Part shown: positions 1 to 8,150 of the stretch, one piece after another
How the letters are laid out: every line of letters begins with the position of its first letter
How positions within the stretch are numbered: position 1 is the first letter of the stretch
NCBI GenBank assembly: GCA_024639905.1
Contig: JAHEGE010000006.1
Location: forward strand, 218,310 to 282,309
Source of the DNA: Gammaproteobacteria bacterium
GTDB lineage: Bacteria; Pseudomonadota; Gammaproteobacteria; Pseudomonadales; Pseudohongiellaceae
Length of the DNA: 64,000 bases
Direction of reading: 5' to 3'
Notes under the pieces: model-generated
Databases searched by the model: none
Seen by the model: the letters and a program-made list of their open reading frames with translations, nothing else
Told to the model about the DNA's origin: nothing
Position numbers and translations under genes: made by a program

Positions 1-3000
1 TTGTTGACGCAGGAAGTGGATGCGATCGGGTAAGCCCTTCGCGCCTGCTGTTAGCCTCACGTCATTGCCAATGCTCGCTGCCTCCCAGAAACCGAACACT
101 GCGTTTGCTTGCAGAAGTTTGCCATCGATAATTTCTTTCAGCATGGCTTGTGCATCGGAGAAAAGATCGCGTGCCGCGGCCCCGACCTTGTCGTCGCTAA
201 GAATCGCTGGGTATTTGCCTGCGAGGCTCCAGGTTATGAAGAACGGTGTCCAGTCGATCGATTCGACGAGTCTCTCAAGAGGGTAGTCGCTGAGAACCTT
301 AGTGCCTGTAAATGACGGTACCGGTGGGGTGTAGTCTGCCCAGTCGAACTGCAGTGGCTTAGTATTCGCAACCTGATAGTCGATTAACTCGCGCTTGCTC
401 TTCCTATTCGCTGTGCGCTCACGAATCATCGCGTATTCTTCGCGCAAATCTGCGGTGAACGCAGGCTTGTTGTCACGGTTTAACAGCGTACTCACGACGT
501 TAACGCTGCGTGACGCATCAGACACATAGACCGTCGCGTCATTGTTATAGTTGTGTTCAATCTTTACGGCGGTGTGAGCCTTAGAGGTGGTGGCGCCGCC
601 GATGAGCAGAGGTATGTTGAAGTTCAGGCGCTGCATCTCGCTTGCCACATGCACCATTTCATCTAGCGAAGGTGTGATAAGTCCACTCAGGCCGATTATG
701 TCGACCTGTTCGTCGATCGCGGTCTGTAGAATTTTGTCTGCAGGGACCATGACGCCGAGGTCGATGATCTCATAGTTGTTACAGGCAAGTACGACGCCGA
801 CGATATTTTTGCCGATGTCATGGACGTCGCCCTTGACCGTGGCGAGGAGGATTTTCCCCTTCGCCTCCACCGCGCCGCCTTGCTTTTCAGCTTCGATATA
901 CGGGAGCAGATAAGCCACTGCTTGCTTCATCACGCGTGCGCTCTTAACCACCTGCGGTAGGAACATTTTGCCGCTGCCGAACAGATCGCCGACCTCGTTC
1001 ATGCCGTCCATGAGGGGGCCTTCAATCACGTGGATGGGGCGATCGGCATTCTGCCGGGCCAGCTCCGTGTCTTCCTCTATGAATCGTGTGATGCCTTTGA
1101 CGAGGGCGTAGGCCAGTCGTCGCTCGACGGGTGCCTCTCGCCATGCGAGGTCTTCGCTCGAGACGATGCCGCCGCTGCCGCTGTATTTTTGCGCGACAAG
1201 CATGAGTTGTTCTGTTCCTTCACTCGTTCGGTTGAGAACGACGTCTTCCACAGCCAGTTTCAGATCTGCTGGGATGTCATCGTAGACGGCGAGCTGGCCT
1301 GCATTCACGATGCCCATGCTCAGGCCCGCCTTTATGGCGTGGAAGAGGAAGACGGAATGGATTGCTTCGCGCACCAAATCGTTGCCGCGAAAAGAGAAGG
1401 AGACGTTGCTTACGCCGCCAGAGATGAGTGCGCCGGGCAACTCCGCTTTGATGTAACGACAGGCCTCGATGAAGTCAACTGCGTAATTATTGTGCTCGTC
1501 GATGCCGGTTGCTATGGCGAAGATATTGGGGTCGAATATGATGTCGGCGGCGTGAAAGCCGATGCCCACTAAGAGGTCGTAGCTACGCTTACAAATCTGT
1601 TTCTTGCGCGCCAGTGAGTCTGCCTGGCCATCTTCGTCGAATGCCATGACAACCACTGCGGCGCCGTAAGCTTGGCAGAGTCTCGCCTTCTCAAGGAATT
1701 CCTCGGTGCCTTCTTTTAAGCTAATAGAATTAACAATCGCTTTGCCTTGAATACACTTAAGGCCAGATTCGATGATCTCCCACTTAGAGGAGTCGACCAT
1801 AATCGGCACGCGGCAAATCTCGGGCTCTGCTGCCACGAGTTTAAGGAAACGAACCATCGCCGCCTCAGAGTCGAGCATGCCTTCATCCATATTGATATCG
1901 ATGATCTGCGCACCCGCTGCGACTTGTTCGCGGGCAACCTCAAGCGCCTCGTCATAGTTTTCTTCGCGTATCAATCGAGCGAAACGTGCGGAACCCGTAA
2001 CGTTAGTGCGTTCACCCACGTTAACGAAAAGGGACGTGGCGCCTATATTAAAAGACTCAAGTCCAGCGAGTCGGCAGGCGGGCGCAATAACAGGGATCGC
2101 ACGAGGCGCAATGTCTGCGACCGCCGCGCTGATCGCTGCAATGTGCGCGGGTGATGTTCCGCAGCAACCACCGACAATATTCAGAAAGCCGCTGGAAGCA
2201 AATTCGCGAATGATTTCCGCCATTTCTTCTGGGGTTTGATCGTATTCACCGAATTCATTGGGCAGGCCCGCGTTAGGGTGGGCCGAGACAAAGCAAGGCG
2301 CTAGCGCCGCGGTTTCGGCGATATGAGGTCGTAACTGTGTAGCGCCTAGCGCGCAGTTAAAGCCAATGGCTAGGGGCTTTGCATGCGTAACAGAGTTGAT
2401 GAAGGCTTCGACGGTCTGGCCGGACAACGTTCTGCCGCTGGCATCAGTGATGGTGCCTGAGAGCATAATGGGCATGTCTAGGGCGAGATCATCGAGTACG
2501 GCGCGCGCCGCGAAGATGGCAGCCTTGGCATTGAGAGTATCAAATGCGGTCTCTATGAGGATGATATCTGCACCGCCTGCGATGAGGCCGCGTGTTGAGT
2601 TGCTGTAATCCTCCACGAGTTCATCGAAGCTCGTATTGCGGAAGCCGGGGTCGTTAACGTCAGGCGAAAGCGATGCCGTTTTGCTTGTTGGGCCTATCAC
2701 GCCAGCAACGAATCGAGGCTTGTCTGGGGTTGCTTTAGTAGCAGCGTCGCATGCGGCACGTGCGAGTCGGGCGGAGGCCTCGTTCAGTTCATAAGCAAGA
2801 TCTTGCAGACCGTAGTCTGCTTGCGAGGCACGGGTCGAGTTGAATGTATTGGTTTCGACGATATCGGCGCCAGCGTCAAGGTAAGCGGCATGAATCTCAG
2901 TGATTACCTCAGGGGCGCTCAGGGACAAGAGATCGTTATTGCCTGCGAGCTGTTGCTCTAAGTCTGCGAAGCGGATGCCACGGAAATCGACCTCTTTGAG

Positions 3001-3111
3001 GCCGTAGCCCTGAATCATAGTCCCCATCGCGCCATCGAGTATCAGGATTCGTTTGGCGAGTGCCTCGCGGAGCGAAGAATGGGCGTTGGGTGTTGGCTGT
3101 TCTTTATTCAT
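1..3111 (-). CDS. metH: Cobalamin-dependent methionine synthase, N-terminal 1037 codons (cut by window edge)
   Basis: MetH transfers a methyl group from methyltetrahydrofolate through cobalamin to homocysteine, making methionine in the cytoplasm. The frame is open from an ATG at 3111 down to base 1 with no stop, so about 190 C-terminal residues lie outside the window. Visible modules in order are the homocysteine/zinc domain ([12 protein letters not shown] near residue 25, then GFNCALG and GGCCGTSP, which carry the zinc cysteines), the pterin-binding domain ([29 protein letters not shown]), the B12 cap, and the cobalamin domain with the DxHxxG signature in [12 protein letters not shown] (near residue 760). 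The start of the AdoMet reactivation domain follows, ending at [11 protein letters not shown]. The gene is transcribed away from nfuA. No riboswitch is apparent in the short gap upstream. Confidence 0.96.
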   Translation of the reverse strand, partial: MNKEQPTPNAHSSLREALAKRILILDGAMGTMIQGYGLKEVDFRGIRFADLEQQLAGNNDLLSLSAPEVITEIHAAYLDAGADIVETNTFNSTRASQADYGLQDLAYELNEASARLARAACDAATKATPDKPRFVAGVIGPTSKTASLSPDVNDPGFRNTSFDELVEDYSNSTRGLIAGGADIILIETAFDTLNAKAAIFAARAVLDDLALDMPIMLSGTITDASGRTLSGQTVEAFINSVTHAKPLAIGFNCALGATQLRPHIAETAALAPCFVSAHPNAGLPNEFGEYDQTPEEMAEIIREFASSGFLNIVGGCCGTSPAHIAAISAAVADIAPRAIPVIAPACRLAGLESFNIGATSLFVNVGERTNVTGSARFARLIREENYDEALEVAREQVAAGAQIIDINMDEGMLDSEAAMVRFLKLVAAEPEICRVPIMVDSSKWEIIESGLKCIQGKAIVNSISLKEGTEEFLEKARLCQAYGAAVVVMAFDEDGQADSLARKKQICKRSYDLLVGIGFHAADIIFDPNIFAIATGIDEHNNYAVDFIEACRYIKAELPGALISGGVSNVSFSFRGNDLVREAIHSVFLFHAIKAGLSMGIVNAGQLAVYDDIPADLKLAVEDVVLNRTSEGTEQLMLVAQKYSGSGGIVSSEDLAWREAPVERRLAYALVKGITRFIEEDTELARQNADRPIHVIEGPLMDGMNEVGDLFGSGKMFLPQVVKSARVMKQAVAYLLPYIEAEKQGGAVEAKGKILLATVKGDVHDIGKNIVGVVLACNNYEIIDLGVMVPADKILQTAIDEQVDIIGLSGLITPSLDEMVHVASEMQRLNFNIPLLIGGATTSKAHTAVKIEHNYNNDATVYVSDASRSVNVVSTLLNRDNKPAFTADLREEYAMIRERTANRKSKRELIDYQVANTKPLQFDWADYTPPVPSFTGTKVLSDYPLERLVESIDWTPFFITWSLAGKYPAILSDDKVGAAARDLFSDAQAMLKEIIDGKLLQANAVFGFWEAASIGNDVRLTAGAKGLPDRIHFLRQQ

Positions 3112-3215
3112 GGTGAGGCCTTGTGTGCTGCAAAAACCCGGCATCTTTTCACTACCGTGGCGGCGCGCGCGAAGTCGCGAATTCTATCAAATCCGACACA
3201 ACTTGGGATAGTACT

Positions 3216-3240
3216 ATAACCGAGTATTACACTTGGTTAT
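3216..3240. promoter_or_regulatory. Candidate IscR (type 1) operator upstream of nfuA
   Basis: This is a 25-bp imperfect palindrome with outer arms ATAACC and GGTTAT, inner arms rAGT and ACTy, and an AT-rich centre. It has the length and layout of the type 1 IscR site (ATA-YYGACT-R-WWW-Y-AGTCRR-TAT) and agrees at about 20 of 25 positions; the deviations lie mostly in mirror pairs. It overlaps the -10 of a possible promoter, TTGGGA (3203-3208), 16 bp, TATTAC (3225-3230), reading toward nfuA. NfuA genes belong to IscR regulons in several gammaproteobacteria, so the context fits. The match was made by eye. Confidence 0.5.
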
Positions 3241-3297
3241 TCATTTCAATCCGCGATTCTAGTAAACTTACGGCCTCTTTACTGAAGGGTTACCCAC

Positions 3298-3894
3298 ATG
3301 AGCGCTACCGATAGCATAACCATTACCGACGCCGCACAAGCTTATTTGGCAGAGCTGCTTAAGAAGCAGGATACCGCCGACGTCGCGGTGCGAGTGTTTA
3401 TCCTCGACGCTGGGACGCCTAAGGCGGAAACCTGCATTTCTTTTTGCCGCCCGGGCGAAGAGAAGCAAGAGGACTTAATTCAAGAATGCGCTGGCTTTCG
3501 CGCCTATATTGACGAGCCGAGCGTCCCCTTTCTGGAAGAAGCCGTTGTCGATTATGCGAAAGATGCGATGGGCGGGCAGCTCACCATTAAGGCGCCGAAT
3601 TCGCGATTACCGAAGATTACTGACGACAGCTCCATAGCTGACAGGGTGAACTATGTGCTCTACAACGAGATCAATCCTGGCCTAGCGGCGCATGGCGGCA
3701 ATGTGACTCTCGAGGAATTGTTCGAGGACAACATAGCCATCTTACGTTTTGGGGGCGGTTGCCAAGGTTGTGGCATGGTAGACGTCACCCTAAAAGAGGG
3801 CGTCGAAAAGACTTTGCTGAGTCAGATTCCAGAGTTGAAGGCGGTGCGCGACGTGACGGATCATACCCAGACCGAGAACGCCTATTTTCAATAA
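3298..3894 (+). CDS. nfuA: Fe-S biogenesis protein NfuA
   Basis: NfuA is a cytoplasmic carrier that binds a [4Fe-4S] cluster and hands it to client enzymes, especially under oxidative or iron stress. The 198-residue product has the two-domain plan of NfuA: a degenerate A-type carrier domain (about residues 8-100) and a C-terminal NifU-like domain with [18 protein letters not shown], in which the CxxC pair (about residues 155-158) binds the cluster. Length matches the E. coli protein (191 aa). It starts at ATG 3298 after an IscR-like box and ends 20 bp from the convergent dUTPase-like gene. Confidence 0.95.
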   Translation: MSATDSITITDAAQAYLAELLKKQDTADVAVRVFILDAGTPKAETCISFCRPGEEKQEDLIQECAGFRAYIDEPSVPFLEEAVVDYAKDAMGGQLTIKAPNSRLPKITDDSSIADRVNYVLYNEINPGLAAHGGNVTLEELFEDNIAILRFGGGCQGCGMVDVTLKEGVEKTLLSQIPELKAVRDVTDHTQTENAYFQ

Positions 3895-3914
3895 GGCGTA
3901 ATGCCTATTTCAGG

Positions 3915-4589
3915 TCAAGGCCGGGTAAATGCCGCGGTATACGACGCTTGAAGCGAGGCATAGAGCTTGTCTTTGAATTCTGCGTCTAGGGGATCTAGGG
4001 CGCGCATGGCGTCGACTAGTATCTCGTTGTCTTCGCGGCCGCCCCACATTTTCTCGTAGGTGCCTTCTTGGTACCCGTGATCCTGGCGGAAAAAATTCAA
4101 CACGTTCTTGCTAACGTATTGACGATAGAGCTCGCTCCAACTCAGTTCGCTTTTCGCTAATATGCTCGCAAACAGGCCTAGCTCGATCCTGCCAGCCGCC
4201 GCCGTTCCGATGAGAAGCTGGATCAATTCCAACAAAGAGAGCCGATCGGTATCGTAGTCTTGCCCGTCGAATCCTAGGCTCGTCGCCGTGCGCTGTGAAG
4301 TATGCTGAGATTCGACATAAGCCGCCGCTTTAGTCTGGTCGCCTCCGCAGCGCAGCAAAATCTCAGAAAGTAGGAAATGCCAAATATCGACTAACTCCAT
4401 TTGCAGCTGTGCGCTGTCTTTATGCTGCTGCTTCCACCATTTCCAACCATGGTGCTCTATGGCTTCAGCTGCCTCGATAACTACGGCGCGGAGATAGGGG
4501 TAGCGCGCTTCGATCCAGTTTGGGTCCACTCGGTCGTTCATTGCGGCTTGGAGTTGGAGCAGTGTGGCGACTTGGCTGGCGTTGAGCAT
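3915..4589 (-). CDS. Dimeric dUTPase-family (all-alpha NTP pyrophosphatase) protein
   Basis: The 224-residue protein looks like the dUTPase_2 family of dimeric all-alpha dUTP diphosphatases, which hydrolyse dUTP/dUDP to dUMP and keep uracil out of DNA. The metal-binding helices are visible: EAAEAIEHHGWKWWK (about residues 39-53), then QMELVDIWHFLLSE (about 63-76), and a C-terminal KNVLNFFRQDHGYQEGTYEKMWGGRED segment, quoted here only in outline, with conserved Lys, Asn, Arg, Asp and Tyr. The start codon overlaps the stop of the upstream small gene (TAATG), so the two are probably translationally coupled. Substrate assignment rests on family resemblance; a related MazG-type nucleotide pyrophosphatase role is the alternative. 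Confidence 0.82.
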   Translation of the reverse strand: MLNASQVATLLQLQAAMNDRVDPNWIEARYPYLRAVVIEAAEAIEHHGWKWWKQQHKDSAQLQMELVDIWHFLLSEILLRCGGDQTKAAAYVESQHTSQRTATSLGFDGQDYDTDRLSLLELIQLLIGTAAAGRIELGLFASILAKSELSWSELYRQYVSKNVLNFFRQDHGYQEGTYEKMWGGREDNEILVDAMRALDPLDAEFKDKLYASLQASYTAAFTRP

Positions 4590-4846
4590 TAGGACGAAGG
4601 CCCGCCCAGTGATGGTTCGCGCTGTGATAGCCCGTGCTCCGATAGAGAGTTAAGCATGTCTCGTCGACTGGTCAACATGTCGGTATAGGATTTGCGTGCG
4701 GCTAGGGTTTCAGTGTCGTCACTTTTCGCGGCTTCTAGCTCGGCAAGCCAGTTTTCCAGGACCTTGATTTCGTTATTAAGCTGAGCGGTACCCTCGGCTA
4801 TGAGGGCTTCGTCTATACTGAGGCTGGCGTCTCTGCTTTTGTCCAT
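4589..4846 (-). CDS. Small helical protein of unknown function, coupled to the dUTPase-like gene
   Basis: An 85-residue, charged, probably coiled-coil product (residues about 10-70 are rich in Glu, Leu, Lys and Ala with heptad-like spacing), with no signal peptide, membrane segment or cysteine motif. I do not recognise a family. ATG 4846 is preferred; GTG 4855 and TTG 4858 are in-frame alternatives and no start has a strong ribosome-binding site. Its stop shares a base with the ATG of the dUTPase-like gene, which argues that it is a genuine gene of that operon. Confidence 0.6.
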   Translation of the reverse strand: MDKSRDASLSIDEALIAEGTAQLNNEIKVLENWLAELEAAKSDDTETLAARKSYTDMLTSRRDMLNSLSEHGLSQREPSLGGPSS

Positions 4847-5013
4847 GATGTTCACCAAAGTGGAGTTGTGACTCGCTAAAACAGCTACTTAGGTTCGCAT
4901 AGTGGCGCTCTAGGGTCAACATTCTCTGCTTTGCAATCGCGGTGCTTGGCGGGGCAGTCTGCTTGTTGTTAGCGGCGCTGCGGCCAGAGAATGGTTTTTT
5001 TATTGCTTTAGGC

Positions 5014-5042
5014 TTGACTCAAACGCCTCAGATACCTAGAAT
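5014..5042 (+). promoter_or_regulatory. Sigma-70 promoter of tRNA-Glu
   Basis: TTGACT at 5014-5019 and TAGAAT at 5037-5042 are separated by 17 bp, 38 bp before the mature tRNA 5' end. Both hexamers match the sigma-70 consensus at five of six positions. Confidence 0.75.
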
Positions 5043-5080
5043 TCACGCCGTTCTGATTTGGCTCACCTGCCAACCAGATT

Positions 5081-5156
<76 letters not shown>

Positions 5157-5251
5157 ATTTTTGCTTAACGCCGAGTGGCCAATGCTGTAACGCAGAGGAG
5201 AACAGAGTGTTAATGCTGGGATCGGATCGCTACGGCGGCCGTGCCCGTTCA

Positions 5252-5277
5252 AAGCCCAGCCTAGCTGGGCTTTTTTC
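5252..5277 (+). terminator. Rho-independent terminator after tRNA-Glu
   Basis: Stem AAGCCCAGC (5252-5260), loop CTA, stem GCTGGGCTT (5264-5272), followed by a T run to 5276. It ends the tRNA-Glu transcript about 35 bp before the ABC transporter start. Confidence 0.88.
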
Positions 5278-5310
5278 GTTGCGAGAAACACAAAGCGGGG
5301 AGCAGAGCGA

Positions 5311-6261
5311 ATGACCACGGCTATTGCCATCGACAACCTCACGAAGACCTACGCGAACGGACTGCAGGCCCTTAAGGGAATCAGCCTCGAGGTGCAGCAG
5401 GGTGATTTCTTCGCGCTGCTCGGCCCGAATGGTGCGGGTAAGTCTACGACCATCGGTATTCTTTCCACCCTGGTTAACAAAAGCGGGGGTGGGGTCGAGA
5501 TATTCGGCAAAAATGTCGATGCGCATGTGTATGAGACCAAGCTAGATCTCGGCGTGGTTCCGCAAGAGATAAACTTCAGCCAGTTTGAGAAGGTGCGCGA
5601 TATCGTGATGACCCAAGCGGGTTATTACGGCATGCCGCGGCAATTAGCCGCGGAGAGATGCGAGAAGTATCTGCGCAAACTAGGCTTGTGGGAGAAGCGC
5701 TATGAGCGCTCCAGAACACTCTCTGGCGGCATGAAACGGCGCCTCATGATCGCGCGCGCTCTTGTGCACGAGCCACGCCTGCTGATACTCGACGAGCCTA
5801 CGGCGGGTGTTGATATTGAATTACGACGCTCCATGTGGGAATTCTTAACCGAGCTCAATGAGGCCGGCACGACCATTATTCTAACCACTCATTACCTCGA
5901 AGAAGCCGAGCAGTTGTGCCGCAACATAGCCATTATCGACCATGGACGAATCGTCGAGAACACCAGCATGCGTGCCTTGCTAGCTGCCTTGGATAAGCAA
6001 ACCTATATCGTCGAGCTGGCGGCTCCCATACGAGCGCTTCCCGACTGGGGTGACGCGCCGCTAAGCGCAGAATTTATCGATGAGCATTCCTTTGAGATTA
6101 CAGTCGACGCGCGTTTGACGATGAGCGATCTCTTTAAACTATTCCTCTTGCATTCTGTCGAGGTGAGTGCACTGAGAAGCAAGAGTAATCGCCTCGAGCA
6201 GTTGTTCTTGAGTCGGCTTGATGGCGCGCGAGGAGGGGATGAGCATGTTGTCCAACCATAA
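5311..6261 (+). CDS. ABC-2 type exporter ATP-binding subunit (YadG-like)
   Basis: The cytoplasmic ATPase of an ABC-2 exporter, 316 aa (E. coli YadG is 308). It carries Walker A GPNGAGKST (about residues 38-46), Q-loop VVPQEINFS, signature LSGGMKRRL (about 138-146), Walker B LLILDEPTAG and the H-loop histidine in TTHYLEEAE. A C-terminal 80-residue extension of the YadG/CcmA-drug type follows. ATG 5311 has a GGGAGC ribosome-binding site 8 bp upstream. It overlaps the permease gene and runs on into queF. The exported substrate cannot be read from sequence. Confidence 0.9.
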   Translation: MTTAIAIDNLTKTYANGLQALKGISLEVQQGDFFALLGPNGAGKSTTIGILSTLVNKSGGGVEIFGKNVDAHVYETKLDLGVVPQEINFSQFEKVRDIVMTQAGYYGMPRQLAAERCEKYLRKLGLWEKRYERSRTLSGGMKRRLMIARALVHEPRLLILDEPTAGVDIELRRSMWEFLTELNEAGTTIILTTHYLEEAEQLCRNIAIIDHGRIVENTSMRALLAALDKQTYIVELAAPIRALPDWGDAPLSAEFIDEHSFEITVDARLTMSDLFKLFLLHSVEVSALRSKSNRLEQLFLSRLDGARGGDEHVVQP

Positions 6262-7018
6262 GTACATTGCATTCGAAACGATCGTGATCAAAGAGGTCCG
6301 CCGCTTCACGCGGATCTGGCTGCAGACTCTGGTGCCCCCCGCGATCACCATTTCCCTGTATTTCGTTATCTTCGGCAACCTGGTCGGGCGTCGTATTGGC
6401 GACATGGGGGGCTTTAACTACATGGAATTTATCATTCCTGGCTTGATCATGATGGCCGTGATTCAGAATTCCTACTCCAACGTCGTGTCGTCTTTCTTTA
6501 GTCACAAGTTTCAGCGCAGTGTGGAAGAGCTTCTCGTGTCCCCAGTGCCGAACGTGATCATTCTGAGTGGGTTCGTCGTCGGTGGGATGGTGCGCGGGCT
6601 TTTGGTCGGGGGCATTGTTACGGTCATGTCACTGTTCTTTATCGACCTCGAGATTCAACATCCCTTGGTCACGCTTTCGGTCGTTTTGCTGACCGCGCTG
6701 GTTTTTTCTCTTGCTGGGTTTATCAACGCGCTGTTTGCTAATAGCTTTGACGATATCTCTATTATTCCAACCTTCGTCTTAACCCCGTTAATCTACCTCG
6801 GTGGGGTGTTCTACTCATCATCCTTGTTGCCAGAATTTTGGCGTTCGGTGTCTGCGCTAAATCCCATTTTCTATATGGTCAACACGTTCCGCTATGGTTT
6901 TCTCGGCGTCTCGGATGTGCCTGTAGTCGGTGCGTTTGTCATACTCCTAGGCTTCGCTGTGGTGCTTTTCAGCGCGTGTCTGCTGCTACTGAATCGTGGC
7001 ACGGGGCTGAGGTCTTAG
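6245..7018 (+). CDS. ABC-2 type exporter permease (YadH-like)
   Basis: Inner-membrane partner of the preceding ATPase, 257 aa from ATG 6245, like E. coli YadH (256 aa). It has the six hydrophobic segments and the conserved ABC2_membrane block (GLIMMAVIQNSYSNVVSSFF; FQRSVEELLVSPV). I chose ATG 6245 because GAGGAGGGG at 6229-6237 gives it a good ribosome-binding site; ATG 6218 and ATG 6239 are in-frame alternatives. It overlaps the ATPase gene by 17 bp, so the two are translationally coupled. The next gene, queF, starts 1 bp after its stop. Confidence 0.9.
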   Translation: MLSNHKYIAFETIVIKEVRRFTRIWLQTLVPPAITISLYFVIFGNLVGRRIGDMGGFNYMEFIIPGLIMMAVIQNSYSNVVSSFFSHKFQRSVEELLVSPVPNVIILSGFVVGGMVRGLLVGGIVTVMSLFFIDLEIQHPLVTLSVVLLTALVFSLAGFINALFANSFDDISIIPTFVLTPLIYLGGVFYSSSLLPEFWRSVSALNPIFYMVNTFRYGFLGVSDVPVVGAFVILLGFAVVLFSACLLLLNRGTGLRS

Positions 7019-7019
7019 T

Positions 7020-7904
7020 ATGCGCGACAACCAAGAGAGCGCGGCAGGCAACCCCTTAGGCGAGGTTCACGCGAGCCCAGATCGATACAGCCCAGACGTC
7101 TTATTCCCTATTGCTCGCGCCTCAGCGCGCGAGGCCATTGGCCTTGCGCCCACGCTTGAGATGCACGGTTTCGATCATTGGCAAGCGTTCGAGTTGTCCT
7201 GGCTAGATAACGTCGGCAAACCTCAAGTGGCCTATGCAGATCTCTTTTTTTCTGCAGACTCGCCTTCAATAGTCGAGTCAAAATCGCTTAAGCTTTACCT
7301 GAATTCCTTTAACCACGAGCGGCTGACTTCGTGGACGGCATTGGAGGAGACACTGTCTGCGGATTTATCCTCTGCAAGTGGCGCACCCGTCGTCGTTCGG
7401 CTCGCGAACCTGATCGACTATCGCGCGCGTGTGGCAGCACAGTGGCAAGCGCCGCATGGCCCAGCGGGAAATACCGCGCAGTGCTTGGTCAACCTTGATA
7501 GTTACTCACTGATTCCAGACGTCGCGCCGCTAGACCAGTCGATCTTGCTGTGCGAGCCGTTAGCGGGCGAGCAGAGAGGGGAGCAGGTTTTCGTCAGCGA
7601 TCTCTTTCGGTCAAACTGTCCTGTGACGAATCAGCCTGATTGGGCGAGCATCGAGATTCGTCTTCAAGGCGTGAGCGTCGAGCCTTCTTCGCTTCTGAGT
7701 TATCTCTGCTCTTTCCGGAACCATCAGGGCTATCACGAAGAATGCGCGGAGAGGATATTCAAGGCGCTGAGCGAGCGCTGCGCACCGAGCTCTCTCAGAA
7801 TCTCAATGAATTATCTGCGGCGCGGCGGCCTCGATATCAATGTTTACCGAGCGAGTTACGCGCTAGAGTTTTCTCAGGCTCTGCCGCGCGCTATTCGTCA
7901 GTAA
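7020..7904 (+). CDS. queF: NADPH-dependent 7-cyano-7-deazaguanine reductase QueF
   Basis: QueF reduces preQ0 to preQ1 with NADPH, a step in making queuosine for tRNA wobble positions. At 294 aa it is the long, two-domain (YqcD/E. coli) form. The catalytic cysteine sits in CPVTNQPDWASIEI (about residue 200), the QueF motif appears as ESKSLKLYLNSFN (about 83-95), and the substrate-pocket segment is FRNHQGYHEECAERIF. ATG 7020 lies one base after the permease stop, so the gene appears to be the third member of the exporter operon. tRNA-Ser with its own promoter follows. Confidence 0.95.
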   Translation: MRDNQESAAGNPLGEVHASPDRYSPDVLFPIARASAREAIGLAPTLEMHGFDHWQAFELSWLDNVGKPQVAYADLFFSADSPSIVESKSLKLYLNSFNHERLTSWTALEETLSADLSSASGAPVVVRLANLIDYRARVAAQWQAPHGPAGNTAQCLVNLDSYSLIPDVAPLDQSILLCEPLAGEQRGEQVFVSDLFRSNCPVTNQPDWASIEIRLQGVSVEPSSLLSYLCSFRNHQGYHEECAERIFKALSERCAPSSLRISMNYLRRGGLDINVYRASYALEFSQALPRAIRQ

Positions 7905-7925
7905 CCCGTCACCCCAGCGCCCGAC

Positions 7926-7954
7926 TTGTATTCTGCAGGGGGCTACGCTAGAGT
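7926..7954 (+). promoter_or_regulatory. Sigma-70 promoter of tRNA-Ser
   Basis: TTGTAT (7926-7931), 17 bp, TAGAGT (7949-7954), located 19 bp before the mature tRNA 5' end. Each hexamer matches the consensus at four of six positions and spacing is optimal. Confidence 0.55.
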
Positions 7955-7973
7955 GCGCGCCGTATCGAAATAC

Positions 7974-8061
7974 GGTGAGGTGTCCGAGTGGTCGAAGGAG
8001 CACGCCTGGAAAGTGTGTAAGTCGAAAGGCTTCGAGGGTTCGAATCCCTCTCTCACCGCCA
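7974..8061 (+). tRNA. tRNA-Ser (anticodon GGA)
   Basis: An 88-nt class II tRNA. The acceptor is GGTGAGG/TCTCACC with discriminator G and encoded CCA. The anticodon loop CTGGAAA presents GGA, and a long variable arm (built around GTCGAAAGGC) identifies serine. The T arm is GAGGG-TTCGAAT-CCCTC. Confidence 0.96.
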
Positions 8062-8150
8062 TATTCTAGTCCCCGATTTCCCGCGTTCCACCTGCACCCG
8101 TCCTAGGGTAGTATCCTCGAGTCTACTTAAAAAGTCTTCGAGGTAACGCA

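Noticed and set aside
1030..1572. A 180-codon plus-strand open frame
   Set aside because: It lies entirely inside metH on the opposite strand. The metH frame has clear domain motifs here; this frame has none.
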